Origin: Thermovenabulum sp049701175
GTDB lineage: Bacteria > Bacillota > Thermosediminibacteria > Thermosediminibacterales > Thermosediminibacteraceae
NCBI RefSeq assembly: GCF_049701175.1
Contig: NZ_JBNATW010000021.1
Coordinates: forward strand, 1-45,453
Reading direction: 5' to 3'
Length of the DNA stretch: 45,453 nucleotides
Of this stretch, positions 8,273-17,716 are shown one piece after another (position 1 is the stretch's first letter; each line of letters starts with the position of its first letter). Both the position numbers and the translations under genes were made by a program. The notes beneath the pieces were generated by a model, which saw nothing but the letters and a program-made list of their open reading frames with translations, was not told the origin of the DNA and searched no databases.

Positions 8273-9323
8273 TATTTTTCAAAATTTCCCCCTTTTCTAT
8301 AACTATTTCCTCATCTAAATAAAGTGTTGGCATAGGAATTACAAAATCCTCATGCAAATCTGATTCATTATTACCCCCTATATGAGAACTATCCCCAATA
8401 GCAATATGAATTGTTCCTTTTATTTTTTCTGCTTCCAAAACGCTATCAGGTCTTTTTGCTTTAGGGTTTGTTCCTATACCAAGTTCTGCACAATTTCGCC
8501 TGTGCAAATATCTGTCGTCACCAAAACGGCAGAGGTTTCTCAATTCTTCCCCTACCTTCCCGCCACCATGGATTGAAACAACATATCCATTTTTAAAATC
8601 TAAAATCATATCCTCATTCAAATCAAAATACCATCCTGCAGGAACAACCAATCTTCCTGTAGCTGTACCTTCAACAGGTGCGATAAATGCTTCTCCCCCT
8701 GGCAAATTGCCCCATTCGCCTCTATTTGCAATTATCCCTGTATCAGCACCGCCATACCTACCTTCAATACTGAATTCTATGTCGGTACCATTATCTGTAA
8801 CTACCCGAGCCCTCTTGGCTTTCGTCAAAAGATTAGCAAGCTGTTCGGTTTCCTTTTTTATAGCATAGTAATCTGCAGCTAATGCCCCATCTTCTTTTAA
8901 CATTTCATACTCTAATCCTGGCATGCTTGCAATTCTTGCTCCAGCTTTACTTGCTTTCTCTCTGGCATTGGTATGTGACAGGGAATAGGTGTTTATCATT
9001 AATATAACATCATAATTTTTTAATTTCTCCGCTACTTCTTCTGGAGGTTCTACACCATTTTGCCCTAAGGAATCATAAACAATATAATCAACCCTATTTT
9101 CTATAAAATTTTCTCTAACTATATCATAAACCTTCCTTGCCATTAAGGATCTTGTAGCAAAATCGCATATTTTATTATATGGCAACTGCCATTCTTCGGG
9201 TTTAGGAATATCGCTAACTATCAATATTGATTCTTTATCTTTTAAATTCATATTTACCTTTAACATATTAATAACACTCAATTTTATATCATCCATATTA
9301 ATAATCAACTCAATCATCTCCAC
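8265..9323 (-). CDS. M29-like (AmpS/COG2309) metallopeptidase-related protein
   Basis: The 352-residue product resembles aminopeptidase T-like M29 proteins. Candidate metal ligands are in place: E211 and E218 in LPGGEAFIAPVEGT, E280 in AELGIGTNP, H306 in GTIHIAIG, and H324/D326 in LHEDFVI. This is the classical ligand order, so a di-metal aminopeptidase or amidohydrolase is plausible. The closest relative in the window is the product at 23723-24670. The start is uncertain: GTG at 9323, the ATG two codons later and a TTG further in are all possible, and none has ideal ribosome-site spacing. It lies 27 bases after a racemase-like gene in the long operon. Confidence 0.7.
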   Translation of the reverse strand: MEMIELIINMDDIKLSVINMLKVNMNLKDKESILIVSDIPKPEEWQLPYNKICDFATRSLMARKVYDIVRENFIENRVDYIVYDSLGQNGVEPPEEVAEKLKNYDVILMINTYSLSHTNAREKASKAGARIASMPGLEYEMLKEDGALAADYYAIKKETEQLANLLTKAKRARVVTDNGTDIEFSIEGRYGGADTGIIANRGEWGNLPGGEAFIAPVEGTATGRLVVPAGWYFDLNEDMILDFKNGYVVSIHGGGKVGEELRNLCRFGDDRYLHRRNCAELGIGTNPKAKRPDSVLEAEKIKGTIHIAIGDSSHIGGNNESDLHEDFVIPMPTLYLDEEIVIEKGEILKNNV

Positions 9324-9350
9324 ACTAATTTTGTCTAAAACTATATATTA

Positions 9351-10064
9351 TCAATACCCAGTTATCTTACTTTTATCAGGTTCCATGTAAAGACCGATTT
9401 TTGAGTGTTTCAGATTTAAATCCACCAACATTTCTGCTATTTTTAAAGCCGCAGCCATAGGCTCAACCACAGGAATACCAAGTTCCTTCTTTACCATCTC
9501 GGCAACAGGTGCCATTCCTGTACATCCAAGAACTATGACCTCTGCCCCTTTTGTCTCTACAAGCTCTTTTGCTGCATCTATTAAATACGAAGCCGTCTTT
9601 TTTAAATCCTTTTTTAATTCCAGCACCGGTATATCTATTCCTACAGCTGCTGCAAGTCGATCCTCTACTCCATATGTCCTTGCCTGCTGTTCTATCCACG
9701 GTCCAGAATTTCTAAAAGTAGATATGACAGCAAATTTATGGCCGAGTAATATAGCAAGAGCCATAGAAGCTTCTGCAGGCCCCACTATAGGTATTTCAGT
9801 AATTTCCCTTGCAGCATTTAAAGCAGGATCTGCAAAGCAGTTAATAACTATTGCATCGCATTTTGTCTTATACTCATCCACTATCCTCAATATATCAGGA
9901 AGAGCATAAGCCTCATCATAAAAGGTCTCAATAGATGCCGGCCCTTTCTTTATATTCACACATTCTACCTCAAAGTCAGGGCTTTTTATCCTGTCAATAT
10001 ATTCTTTTGCACTGCTGTTAAATTCCTCTGTTGTAATTGGGTTAATCACAAGGATCCTTTTCAT
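9351..10064 (-). CDS. Asp/Glu/hydantoin racemase family protein
   Basis: The 237-residue product begins KRILVINPITT, as hydantoin racemases do. It carries C76 in VINCFADP and C181 in VLGCTGMAP, the two expected catalytic cysteines. GPAEASMALAILLGHKF is the typical central block. It is very close in pattern to the product at 11218-11934. A GGGGGA ribosome site precedes the ATG. It sits between a DUF917 and an M29-like gene, which fits a role in handling one enantiomer of a cyclic or free amino acid. Racemase chemistry is inferred from the family. Confidence 0.8.
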   Translation of the reverse strand: MKRILVINPITTEEFNSSAKEYIDRIKSPDFEVECVNIKKGPASIETFYDEAYALPDILRIVDEYKTKCDAIVINCFADPALNAAREITEIPIVGPAEASMALAILLGHKFAVISTFRNSGPWIEQQARTYGVEDRLAAAVGIDIPVLELKKDLKKTASYLIDAAKELVETKGAEVIVLGCTGMAPVAEMVKKELGIPVVEPMAAALKIAEMLVDLNLKHSKIGLYMEPDKSKITGY

Positions 10065-10089
10065 AATGTTTCCCCCGTATTCAAATATT

Positions 10090-11196
10090 TCAAAACATAG
10101 TTTCTATTGGCCTATATTCTATATCAAATCCGAAGTATTTAGGTCCAAATACTTTTAGCCCTTCTTCTGTCCTCCATTCTTTTGGTGCAGGTAAGCCGAT
10201 TACAGAAACCCTTAAGCCCGGTTCAAAATTTGGATTCGTCACCGGTTGTTTTGTATCGTCTGCTATCATACATATAAGATCGGGAACGGTCACATCAATC
10301 TTCCCGTCTCTCCACGATATTATGTTCTCGTTTTTGAACCATATCCTATAATCAGATCCATAAAATTCCCTGTCACCTTTTATGTAAGTATCCCCGATTG
10401 TAAACCCGTCTTTATCCTCCCACTTTAAATCCTTTATAATCCCTCTGAAAATTACATAGCCATTCCCAACCTTTGCGATTTCTTTTGCTAAATCTAAATT
10501 TTTCTCCTTTGCTTCTCTATAAGCCCTACCTATTTTCAAAGCATATGTAATAGCACCGGGAATAACTGCATTTCTCAATTCCTTAGCCGTAGCTAAATGG
10601 TCAGCAACCCCAACATGATTTTTACTTGCCACAGCCATCGCCCTAACCAGTGCCTCTGCTCTAAAGTCGTCCACCACATCTTTTACAATTACTGTATCTC
10701 CAAATTCATTAGCTACAGCCATCGGAGTTATTGGCAGTTTATTTATAAAAAAGGTAGAATGCTGCAGTTCTGGTACCGAACGCCCCGCCGGATCTGCATC
10801 AATTATATAAATACCCATCATTGCTGCAACATAAAAAGCTACCGCAGTGTTAGAACCACCTAATTCTGTGGATATTGCACCGTAAAACTTCTCCCCTCTA
10901 TATTCCTCAAGTATCCTGAAAGCCCTTAATGCAGGCTCTTCATCAATTCTCGGCAAAGCTGCATATTTTGCCTCTTGGTCAGGTGTTATCGGCGATATTG
11001 AGCCACAATAGTAGGGGCAAGCTATTAATGCATCATCTGGTACTTCATTAAGATCAGCTAAAACGAATTCCTTTCCGGCCTCAAGCGCTCTATCAATAAG
11101 AGAAATACCCTTTTCCAGTTTTCCACCTCCCCCTGTCCCTAGTATGGTGCAACCGTAAAGTATATCATATAGATCTTGTCTTGTAAGTTTTTGCAT
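10090..11196 (-). CDS. DUF917 family protein (hydantoin/thiohydantoin-acting type)
   Basis: The 368-residue product belongs to DUF917 (COG3535). The Pfam entry was, as I recall, renamed after an S-methyl-thiohydantoin desulfurase. Family hallmarks are GCTILGTGGGGKLEKG at the N-terminus, STELGGSNTAVA, and DADPAGRSVPELQ. C-terminal motifs include FKNENIISWRDG, VTVPDLICMI and ITPMAVANEFGD. It probably acts on a five-membered N-heterocycle, but the exact reaction is unknown. It shares most motifs with the second copy at 13710-14828 and fewer with the third at 25635-26711. Two racemase-like genes flank it within the operon. Confidence 0.8.
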   Translation of the reverse strand: MQKLTRQDLYDILYGCTILGTGGGGKLEKGISLIDRALEAGKEFVLADLNEVPDDALIACPYYCGSISPITPDQEAKYAALPRIDEEPALRAFRILEEYRGEKFYGAISTELGGSNTAVAFYVAAMMGIYIIDADPAGRSVPELQHSTFFINKLPITPMAVANEFGDTVIVKDVVDDFRAEALVRAMAVASKNHVGVADHLATAKELRNAVIPGAITYALKIGRAYREAKEKNLDLAKEIAKVGNGYVIFRGIIKDLKWEDKDGFTIGDTYIKGDREFYGSDYRIWFKNENIISWRDGKIDVTVPDLICMIADDTKQPVTNPNFEPGLRVSVIGLPAPKEWRTEEGLKVFGPKYFGFDIEYRPIETMF

Positions 11197-11217
11197 AAAG
11201 CTCTTTCCCCCTTTTAA

Positions 11218-11934
11218 TTAATATCCCTTAATTTTGTCAAGTAAAGGATAAGCATATAATCCTGCTCTGCTGTGAGAAAGATTTAATTCAATAACCTTTT
11301 CCAATAATTTAATAGCGGCAGCAGCAGGTTCTATAACAGGAACATTTATTTTACCCTTCACCTCCTTATATAATGATAGCATACCTGTGCATCCCAAAAT
11401 CACCACTTCTGCATGTTTATCTTGTACAGCCTTTTTTGCTGCTTCAACTATCCTATTTACAGTTTTATCTTTGTCTTTTTCCAGATCGCTCACAGAAGTA
11501 TCTATAAATTCTACTGATGCCAACCTCTTTGATAGCCCTAAAACCTTAACCTTCATTTCAAACATGGGAATAACATTCTTCTTAACAGAAACAATAGAAA
11601 ATTTATGCCCGAGCAATGTTGCTGTCATCAATGCACTTTCGCCAGGGCCTGCTATTGGTATATCACAGATTTCCCTTGCCGCATATATCCCAGGGTCAGC
11701 GAAACAGTTAATCATTATACCATCAAATAAATCTTTTTTTTCTTTTATAATTTGAAGGATACCAGGTACTGCAAAATTTTCATCATAAAATGATTCAATA
11801 GAAGTCGGCCCTTTCTCTATGTTTACCAATTCTAATACAGTATCTTTTGAAACCACCTTTTTAAGGTAATCTTTATCTGTTTCATTCCATTCATCTGTCG
11901 CAACTGGATTTATAACTAGAACCTTCTTTGTCAT
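11218..11934 (-). CDS. Asp/Glu/hydantoin racemase family protein
   Basis: The product is about 238 residues, with KKVLVINPVATDEWNE at the start, C77 in MINCFADPG and C182 in ILGCTGMLS. The GPGESALMTATLLGHKF block is standard for hydantoin racemase-like enzymes. I start at the ATG at 11934, because a GGTGGTGA site is well placed for it and too close to the TTG at 11940. It directly follows the next racemase-like gene by 22 bases, giving two tandem copies of distinct subtypes. Confidence 0.8.
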   Translation of the reverse strand: MTKKVLVINPVATDEWNETDKDYLKKVVSKDTVLELVNIEKGPTSIESFYDENFAVPGILQIIKEKKDLFDGIMINCFADPGIYAAREICDIPIAGPGESALMTATLLGHKFSIVSVKKNVIPMFEMKVKVLGLSKRLASVEFIDTSVSDLEKDKDKTVNRIVEAAKKAVQDKHAEVVILGCTGMLSLYKEVKGKINVPVIEPAAAAIKLLEKVIELNLSHSRAGLYAYPLLDKIKGY

Positions 11935-11955
11935 TTTCAATCACCACCTGCTTTT

Positions 11956-12666
11956 TTAATTAGTTCGTACAATTTTTTCATCTGGGCTTGGAAATGCCTT
12001 TTTGCTTTGACAAGTTTTTATTTCTATTAAATCTTCGCATAATTTTAATGCAGCAACTCCCGGCTCTATAACAGGAATACCCAAACTCTTGGATATACTT
12101 TCACTTATACCCAACATGCTGCCACAGCCCAAGATCAAAACATCAGCATTATCGTTTTCAATAGCAATTTTAGAAACCTTTAAGGCCATCTCTTCCAATT
12201 TTCCTATATCGCTTAATTCTAGTACATCCATCTCAACAGCCCTTATTGAAGCACATTTTTCGTAAAATCCATACATCTTTAAGAGGTCTTCAGTTGTGCC
12301 AATCCCTCTTTTAGTTGTTGTTATTATCGAAAATTTTCTGCCAAGCAACATAGCAAGACTCACTGCAGCCTCCATTAGCCCTACTACTGGAATATTTAGT
12401 TTTTCTTTGGCAGCTCTTACCGCAGGGTCATTAAAACAGTAGATTATGACCCCATCGTAATTTTCTTCTTGCGCTTTTTCTGCTTCTTTAATTGTAGGCA
12501 GTTCTGACCAAATCTCATCATATTCTTGTTCTATTGCTTCTGCACCACTATCTAAATTTTTAATACCTATTATCGTATCTCTATCTTTATAGGTTTCATA
12601 TACTTGGCGAATAGATTCATTCCACAAAGAAGTCGCTACCGGCACTACTACCTTTATTTTTTTCAT
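11956..12666 (-). CDS. Asp/Glu racemase family protein, CGSM subtype
   Basis: The 236-residue product starts KKIKVVVPVATSLWNE and carries C77 in IIYCFNDP and C181 in ILGCGSML. The GCGSML form and the VPV-x-T-x-x-WNE start are shared with the product at 32073-32762. Those two therefore form a subtype apart from the GCTGM copies. It starts 4 bases after the end of the M29-like gene, with only a weak ribosome site, so translational coupling is likely. Isomerase or racemase activity is inferred from the family; the substrate is unknown. Confidence 0.78.
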   Translation of the reverse strand: MKKIKVVVPVATSLWNESIRQVYETYKDRDTIIGIKNLDSGAEAIEQEYDEIWSELPTIKEAEKAQEENYDGVIIYCFNDPAVRAAKEKLNIPVVGLMEAAVSLAMLLGRKFSIITTTKRGIGTTEDLLKMYGFYEKCASIRAVEMDVLELSDIGKLEEMALKVSKIAIENDNADVLILGCGSMLGISESISKSLGIPVIEPGVAALKLCEDLIEIKTCQSKKAFPSPDEKIVRTN

Positions 12667-12669
12667 GAT

Positions 12670-13713
12670 CTATACACCCAGCTTTCTTACCATCTCAATT
12701 AATTCGGGATGGACGACTTTACCATTGTCTAAAATCTTCACATCATCAAGCCATACTGTAGAATTCAAACAGATTCCGTCGCAGTGGGATTTTGCCTTTA
12801 TCCCTTCTGGTGGAGCGTCTATTGGACTTAAATACCCGAGACCCCATTCTGTACAACCCCATACTCTTTCGTCTTCTAAGACATTTCCGGTAAGTTTTGC
12901 ACCAGGATTAAACCCGTAGCATATATGAGCTAACCTAAACATATTTGGATCATCAAAGCTTTCCAGCCATGCCTTAAACTCAATAGCCTGTTCTCCACCT
13001 TTTATATCGACCACTCGTCCTTTTTCAACCTTCAGCACAACGGGTTGTTTCAAGTGACCACATGGTGGCGAAAGAGTCCCGTCAAATACAAGGGTCCCGT
13101 TTATGGTCTCAAACCTGGGTATCCAGCATATTTGACCTGCCAGCATATGCATACCAGGTTCAGACGCGTCGCCATCATCACAAGTGAATTTATAATTAGG
13201 CTCATTATCAAATTCCAAATCTGTCCCTGCTGGTGTTTTAATTTTTACGTGCTTTGCTTTTGCCGTCAGGTCGGTAACTTTATGCAGGAATTCTGAAAGC
13301 AATAACCTATCTACTCTCCCTATAACCCTGACCATCATATCTGCATTCATGCCTACGAGGCAAAGGTACCTCAGCTTCTTGTTTTTTTCCATTGCAATTT
13401 CAAAAGGAGTTGAATAAAGCAGCCATTGATTATTAAACTCTACCCACGCATCTGCTTCACAAAGAGCTGCCGTAAGTGCTTCTACAGGCAGCATTGGGTC
13501 AGCAGCTTTACCTACACCTCTTGGGGAAGCAAGCCATATAACCATTGGTTTCGCATCCAGTGCAAAAGCTGCTGCTGCAGCTGCATTAACTACGTGCTCA
13601 TCAGATTCAGTATCTGCAGTTATAACAATAGTTTCACCGGGTTTTAATTTAAACATATCTTTCATCAAAATGTTTGCAGATTTAGCAAGTTCATACTCAT
13701 AAAGTTTTGTCAT
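12670..13713 (-). CDS. M29-like/NicX-like metalloprotein
   Basis: The 347-residue product belongs to the AmpS/COG2309 group but to a different branch from 8265-9323. The ligand-like positions are E202 in RFETINGT, H263 in LAHICYGFNP, E289 in WGCTEWGLG, and H310/D312 in SHCDGICLN. Compared with classical M29 proteins, the third and fourth positions have swapped Glu and His. The resulting His-His-Asp set resembles the iron site I recall for NicX, the 2,5-dihydroxypyridine ring-opening dioxygenase. Closest relative here: 29246-30310. Its ATG overlaps the DUF917 stop (ATGA), and GAGGAGGG lies in that gene's tail, so the two are tightly coupled. Confidence 0.7.
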   Translation of the reverse strand: MTKLYEYELAKSANILMKDMFKLKPGETIVITADTESDEHVVNAAAAAAFALDAKPMVIWLASPRGVGKAADPMLPVEALTAALCEADAWVEFNNQWLLYSTPFEIAMEKNKKLRYLCLVGMNADMMVRVIGRVDRLLLSEFLHKVTDLTAKAKHVKIKTPAGTDLEFDNEPNYKFTCDDGDASEPGMHMLAGQICWIPRFETINGTLVFDGTLSPPCGHLKQPVVLKVEKGRVVDIKGGEQAIEFKAWLESFDDPNMFRLAHICYGFNPGAKLTGNVLEDERVWGCTEWGLGYLSPIDAPPEGIKAKSHCDGICLNSTVWLDDVKILDNGKVVHPELIEMVRKLGV

Positions 13714-14828
13714 ATTAAACCCTCCTCAAAACTTTTTTCAATTGGTACATAATCCACATCAAATCCAAAAAACCGCGGATTTAATATGGATAAACCTTTT
13801 TCTGTTCTCCATATTTCGGGAGCTTTAAATCCTAATACAGAAACATTCATATCTTTTTTACAATAAGGATTCGTTACAGGATAGCCGGTATCCGTTTCAA
13901 CAACGCAAATCAAGTCCGGTGCAGTTACAAATACTTCTTCATCAAGCCAGCATATGATATTTTCATTTTTGAACCAAATTCTCATCGAATGTCCCCTATA
14001 TTTCTCAACACCTTCAATTTCTATTGTCCCATATGTAAAACCGCCTTCTATTTTCCACTCCGTATCCTTTTTTACCTTGCCGTCAAACAGGTGAAAACCA
14101 TCCCCCGCAGCAATAATCTCATTTATTGGATTTTTTCCCTTTTCTAATGCTGTCCTCTGAGCTTTACCCACTTCTCTTGCATAGGAAAGGGCGTTTGGTA
14201 TTACAGACTTTTTTAAATCCTTTCCCTTACATGGATGGTCAGTCATTCCTATCATTCCACCACTCACGACAGCAAGAGCCCTTACAAGGTCCTCGGCTCT
14301 GAAATCATCAGCAACCTTTTCAAATACCGCAACATCGCCAATCTTATTAGCTACTGCAAGGGGATATATGGGCATTCCTGTAACATAGAAGGTTGAAAAC
14401 TGCAGATCTGGTACTGCTCTACCTGCTCCATCTGCATCAACTATAAACTTTTTTAACCTTGCTCCAGTGGACATAGCTACAGCTGTATTCATACCACCAT
14501 ATTCAATTGATACAACCCCTGATACTTCTTTTCCCATATACCTTTCTAGAGCTTGAACAGCTAAAACTGTTTCAAGTTCCTCAATTTTTTCATATTTAGC
14601 AAAACTATCATCTTCTTTTTTTGGTCCTATAGCTCCACAGAAATAAGGACTTGTAAACACAGCGTCATCGTCAATTTCGTCTAATGAAACAAGCCTGTAT
14701 TCAAGGTTGCTTTTAAAATCCTCTTCGGCAAGCTTTAACCCTTTTTGAAGGTCCCCACCTCCTCCCGTGCTCAATATTGTGCATCCGACTAAGATATCTC
14801 TAACATCTTCAAAAGTTAACTTTTCCAT
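13710..14828 (-). CDS. DUF917 family protein
   Basis: The product is about 372 residues and is the paralog of 10090-11196. It shows GCTILSTGGGGDLQKG, VSIEYGGMNTAVAM, DADGAGRAVPDLQFSTF and FKNENIICWLDEE. The start is the ATG at 14828, with GAGGTGAGG just upstream. A longer frame from a GTG at 14870 would overlap the ATPase gene and has no ribosome site. It is the first enzyme gene after the transporter, overlapping the next gene by 4 bases. The ABC system plausibly supplies its substrate, likely a cyclic amino-acid derivative, but this is inference. Confidence 0.8.
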   Translation of the reverse strand: MEKLTFEDVRDILVGCTILSTGGGGDLQKGLKLAEEDFKSNLEYRLVSLDEIDDDAVFTSPYFCGAIGPKKEDDSFAKYEKIEELETVLAVQALERYMGKEVSGVVSIEYGGMNTAVAMSTGARLKKFIVDADGAGRAVPDLQFSTFYVTGMPIYPLAVANKIGDVAVFEKVADDFRAEDLVRALAVVSGGMIGMTDHPCKGKDLKKSVIPNALSYAREVGKAQRTALEKGKNPINEIIAAGDGFHLFDGKVKKDTEWKIEGGFTYGTIEIEGVEKYRGHSMRIWFKNENIICWLDEEVFVTAPDLICVVETDTGYPVTNPYCKKDMNVSVLGFKAPEIWRTEKGLSILNPRFFGFDVDYVPIEKSFEEGLI

Positions 14829-14848
14829 TTTCCTCACCTCATAATTTT

Positions 14849-15820
14849 TTATTTTTCTATTAAAAAGCACGAGGCTTCATGCTCGTCATCAAGCATAACC
14901 AAAGGAGGTTCTTTTTCTTTGCATATTTTTGTTGCTACCGGGCATCTTGTATGAAAACGACATCCCGATGGCGGATTAATAGCACTCGGCACATTTCCCT
15001 CTAATGTCATAATTGAGTCTATTCCTTCTCTTTCTGGGTCAGGAATAGCCATAAACAAAGCCTTAGTATAAGGATGAGCAGGATTTGAAAAAACCTTATC
15101 AGCTGGGCCGTATTCAACAATCTTCCCTAAATACATAACTGCTATTTTATCCGCCATATAATTTACTACACTCAGGTCATGAGAAATCAAAATATATGTA
15201 AGTTTCATTTTTTCCTTAAGGTCTTTTAACAGCATCAGTATCTGAGCCTGTGAAAGCACGTCTATTGCTGATGTGGGTTCATCCAAAACTACAAGCTTCG
15301 GCCTTAAAGCTAAAGCCCTTGCAATAGCTATCCTCTGCCTTTCCCCACCGCTGAATTCATGCGGATACTTATATACCCCTTCCTTTGGAAGACCTACCAG
15401 TTCTAACAGTTCTTCAACTTTTGCAACTAACTCTCCAGCACTTAATTTCATATGAACGCTCAAAGGTTCTCCTATTATATCCCTAATAAGAAGCCTGGGA
15501 TTCAAAGACCAAAAAGGGTCTTGAAATACAATCTGTATGTATTTTCGTGTTTCTCTCAATTCTCTTGGCTTCATTTTATATAAATCTTTTCCATCAAATA
15601 TGACCTGCCCCGATGTCGGTTCTTCTAAATTTAAAATAACGTTTACCAGCGTTGTCTTCCCACATCCAGATTCTCCAACAAGACCCAATACTTCCCCCTG
15701 CTCCAACTTTAAAGAGACCCCGTCAACGGCTTTTACCCAAGCTACAGGTTTTGAAAAAAATCCCGCTTTTACAGGAAAGTATTTCTTCAGTTTTTTCACT
15801 TCTAAAAGCGGCTCTCCCAT
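14849..15820 (-). CDS. Oligopeptide/dipeptide ABC transporter ATPase (OppF/DppF type)
   Basis: The 323-residue ATPase energises uptake through the two permeases encoded just upstream in the operon. Walker A is GESGCGKTT at 49-57, the signature SGGERQR starts at about 157, Walker B VVLDEPTSAID at about 177, and the H-loop is ISHDLSV. The C-terminal oligopeptide-transporter extension with GCRFHTRCP is present. I start at the ATG at 15820, 8 bases after AAGGAG. The TTG at 15838 overlaps that site. All catalytic motifs are intact, unlike its partner at 15835-16797. Confidence 0.93.
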   Translation of the reverse strand: MGEPLLEVKKLKKYFPVKAGFFSKPVAWVKAVDGVSLKLEQGEVLGLVGESGCGKTTLVNVILNLEEPTSGQVIFDGKDLYKMKPRELRETRKYIQIVFQDPFWSLNPRLLIRDIIGEPLSVHMKLSAGELVAKVEELLELVGLPKEGVYKYPHEFSGGERQRIAIARALALRPKLVVLDEPTSAIDVLSQAQILMLLKDLKEKMKLTYILISHDLSVVNYMADKIAVMYLGKIVEYGPADKVFSNPAHPYTKALFMAIPDPEREGIDSIMTLEGNVPSAINPPSGCRFHTRCPVATKICKEKEPPLVMLDDEHEASCFLIEK

Positions 15821-15834
15821 ATATTGCACTCCTT

Positions 15835-16797
15835 TCAATTCACCTTATAGCACGCTACACAGTGAGTTCCTTCTATGTTTTTTAAATCTGGAATGCCGTT
15901 GCAGCAGGTCTCGTCTCTTTTTAAGCATCTTTCAAAATACGGACACCCACTACTACCCTGCAATTTTTCGCTTTTAACCAAAATCCTGCTTACATCTATT
16001 TTTTCTTCTTTATTCTTAGGTATAGCTTTTAATAAGGTTAGTGTATAAGGATGTCTCGGATTTTTAATTACCTCCCTAACTGTACCCATCTCTACAATCC
16101 TGCCTCTATAAAAAATCCCTACTCTATTACATATTGCAGATACCAGCCCGAGATTGTTTGCTATAAAAAGCACAGTAACTTTCAGTTCTTTCTTCAATTC
16201 ATCTATAAGTTTAAGGATGCCAGCTTGTATGGTTACATCTAAATTCCTTGTAGGTTCATCAGCTATCAAGAATTCCGCACCACATGAAAGCGCAATTGCT
16301 ATAATTATTCTCTGCCTCTGCCCACCACTAAGCTCATGGGGATATTTTTTTAATATATTTTTTGCATCCGGTAATTTTACAAGTTCAATCATGTTTAGTG
16401 CCTTTTTTTCTGCTTGTTTGCGGCTAATTTTCTCGTTATTGCAGATTACCCTTATTATCTGGTCTCCTACTGTAAACACCGGGTTTAATGTCGACATAGG
16501 ATCCTGAAAAATCATTGAAATCTTTTTTCCTCGTATTTTTATCATTTCTTCCTCTTTCTTTTTAAGGAGATTTTCACCTTGAAAAATTATTTCCCCTGAT
16601 TCTATAACTCCGGGAGGTATAGGTAATAAACCAAGTATAGTAAGGGCAAAAACACTTTTGCCTGAACCGCTCTCTCCAACAAGCCCGAAGGTTTCTCCTT
16701 TATAAATATTAAGTGCTTCGAGGTCAAGGACTTTTTTTATTCCTTCAAAAGTTCTAAAATTCACTCTTAAATTTTTTACAGCGAAATAATTGTCCAT
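15835..16797 (-). CDS. Oligopeptide/dipeptide ABC transporter ATPase (OppD/DppD type) with altered H-loop
   Basis: The 320-residue ATPase has Walker A GESGSGKS at 41-48, Q-loop FQDP, signature ELSGGQRQR at 155-163, and Walker B FLIADEP at about 176-182. The H-loop, normally ITHDLG, reads IANNLG, so the switch histidine is Asn at 214. The D-loop region is RNLD rather than TALD. The C-terminal cysteine-rich oligopeptide-transporter tail (GCPYFERCLKRDETCC) is present. The start is the ATG at 16797 after GAGGAG; a GTG at 16806 lies inside the ribosome site. The heterodimer probably has one normal and one impaired ATP site. Confidence 0.9.
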   Translation of the reverse strand: MDNYFAVKNLRVNFRTFEGIKKVLDLEALNIYKGETFGLVGESGSGKSVFALTILGLLPIPPGVIESGEIIFQGENLLKKKEEEMIKIRGKKISMIFQDPMSTLNPVFTVGDQIIRVICNNEKISRKQAEKKALNMIELVKLPDAKNILKKYPHELSGGQRQRIIIAIALSCGAEFLIADEPTRNLDVTIQAGILKLIDELKKELKVTVLFIANNLGLVSAICNRVGIFYRGRIVEMGTVREVIKNPRHPYTLTLLKAIPKNKEEKIDVSRILVKSEKLQGSSGCPYFERCLKRDETCCNGIPDLKNIEGTHCVACYKVN

Positions 16798-16809
16798 AAA
16801 ATCCACTCC

Positions 16810-17703
16810 TCAATACTTCCTGGTTTTAGGATCTAATACTTCTCTTAGCCCATCCCCTAATAGGTTAAATGCTAAAACCGTAATAAATATGGCAATACCA
16901 GGGAAAAAGCTATACCACCATGCATTCAAAAAATAGTTTCGACTTGTACTTACCATTAAACCCCATTCGGGAGTTGGAGGCTGAGCGCCCAATCCTAAAA
17001 AGCTCAATGAAGCCGCTGTCAATATGACTCCCCCCAGGTCCATTGAAGCCTGAACTATTACCGGTGCAATACAATTAGGTAAAATATGCTGGAATATAAT
17101 CCTAAAGTGAGGTGTTCCTATAGCTTTTGCTGCCTTTACAAATTGTCGCTCTCTTATAGATACTGCCTGCCCTCTTATAAGTCTTGTATACCAAGGCCAC
17201 CAAGAAATAGCTATTGCCAGCATTGCATTGTGAAGACTCGGCCCTAAAAATGCTGCTATTGCTATTGCAAGTAAAAGCGGAGGGAAACTCAAGAAAATAT
17301 CGGTTATTCTCATAATAATTTCGTCCACATAGCCTCCTGTAGCTCCCGCTATAGCTCCTAACGGAATCCCTATTAAAAGAGCTAAACCAACAGCTATCAA
17401 GGCTGTCTGAAGTGAAATTCTCGTACCATATAGTACGCGACTAAAAATATCTCTACCAAGTTCATCTGTTCCAAAGAAGTATTTTGCCGAACGCGGTAAA
17501 AGTTTATCTTTCGGATTTGCCATACCGGCTACATGGGAAGGATAAGGAACTATATACGGAGCAAAAATAGCAATGACTATCAGTAATAGAATAGTAATCA
17601 TGGCTAACCTTGTTAATTTATTTTTATTTAAAAGGTATAAGGATAATTTCCATTCCCTCAATCGTGGTTTTAATACTTCTGGTGCAAAAATTCCTCTTAG
17701 CAT
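16810..17703 (-). CDS. ABC transporter permease (OppC/DppC type)
   Basis: The 297-residue membrane protein is the second permease of the peptide-type importer. An N-terminal cytoplasmic segment is followed by a membrane span at about 35-55 (MITILLLIVIAIFAPYIV). A periplasm-facing region with FFGTDELGRDIFSRVLYG, the OppC hallmark, follows, then about five further spans. The EAA-like loop is at KAAKAIGTPHFRIIFQHILP. The start is the ATG at 17703, with AAGGTGG upstream, not the earlier in-frame codon at 17730. Confidence 0.93.
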   Translation of the reverse strand: MLRGIFAPEVLKPRLREWKLSLYLLNKNKLTRLAMITILLLIVIAIFAPYIVPYPSHVAGMANPKDKLLPRSAKYFFGTDELGRDIFSRVLYGTRISLQTALIAVGLALLIGIPLGAIAGATGGYVDEIIMRITDIFLSFPPLLLAIAIAAFLGPSLHNAMLAIAISWWPWYTRLIRGQAVSIRERQFVKAAKAIGTPHFRIIFQHILPNCIAPVIVQASMDLGGVILTAASLSFLGLGAQPPTPEWGLMVSTSRNYFLNAWWYSFFPGIAIFITVLAFNLLGDGLREVLDPKTRKY

Positions 17704-17716
17704 ATATACCACCTTC

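Noticed and set aside
9463..9699. Long alternative-frame open stretches inside the racemase, CheB, CheA and MCP genes
   Set aside because: They lie antisense or in a second frame within strongly supported genes, lack ribosome sites and resemble no protein family.
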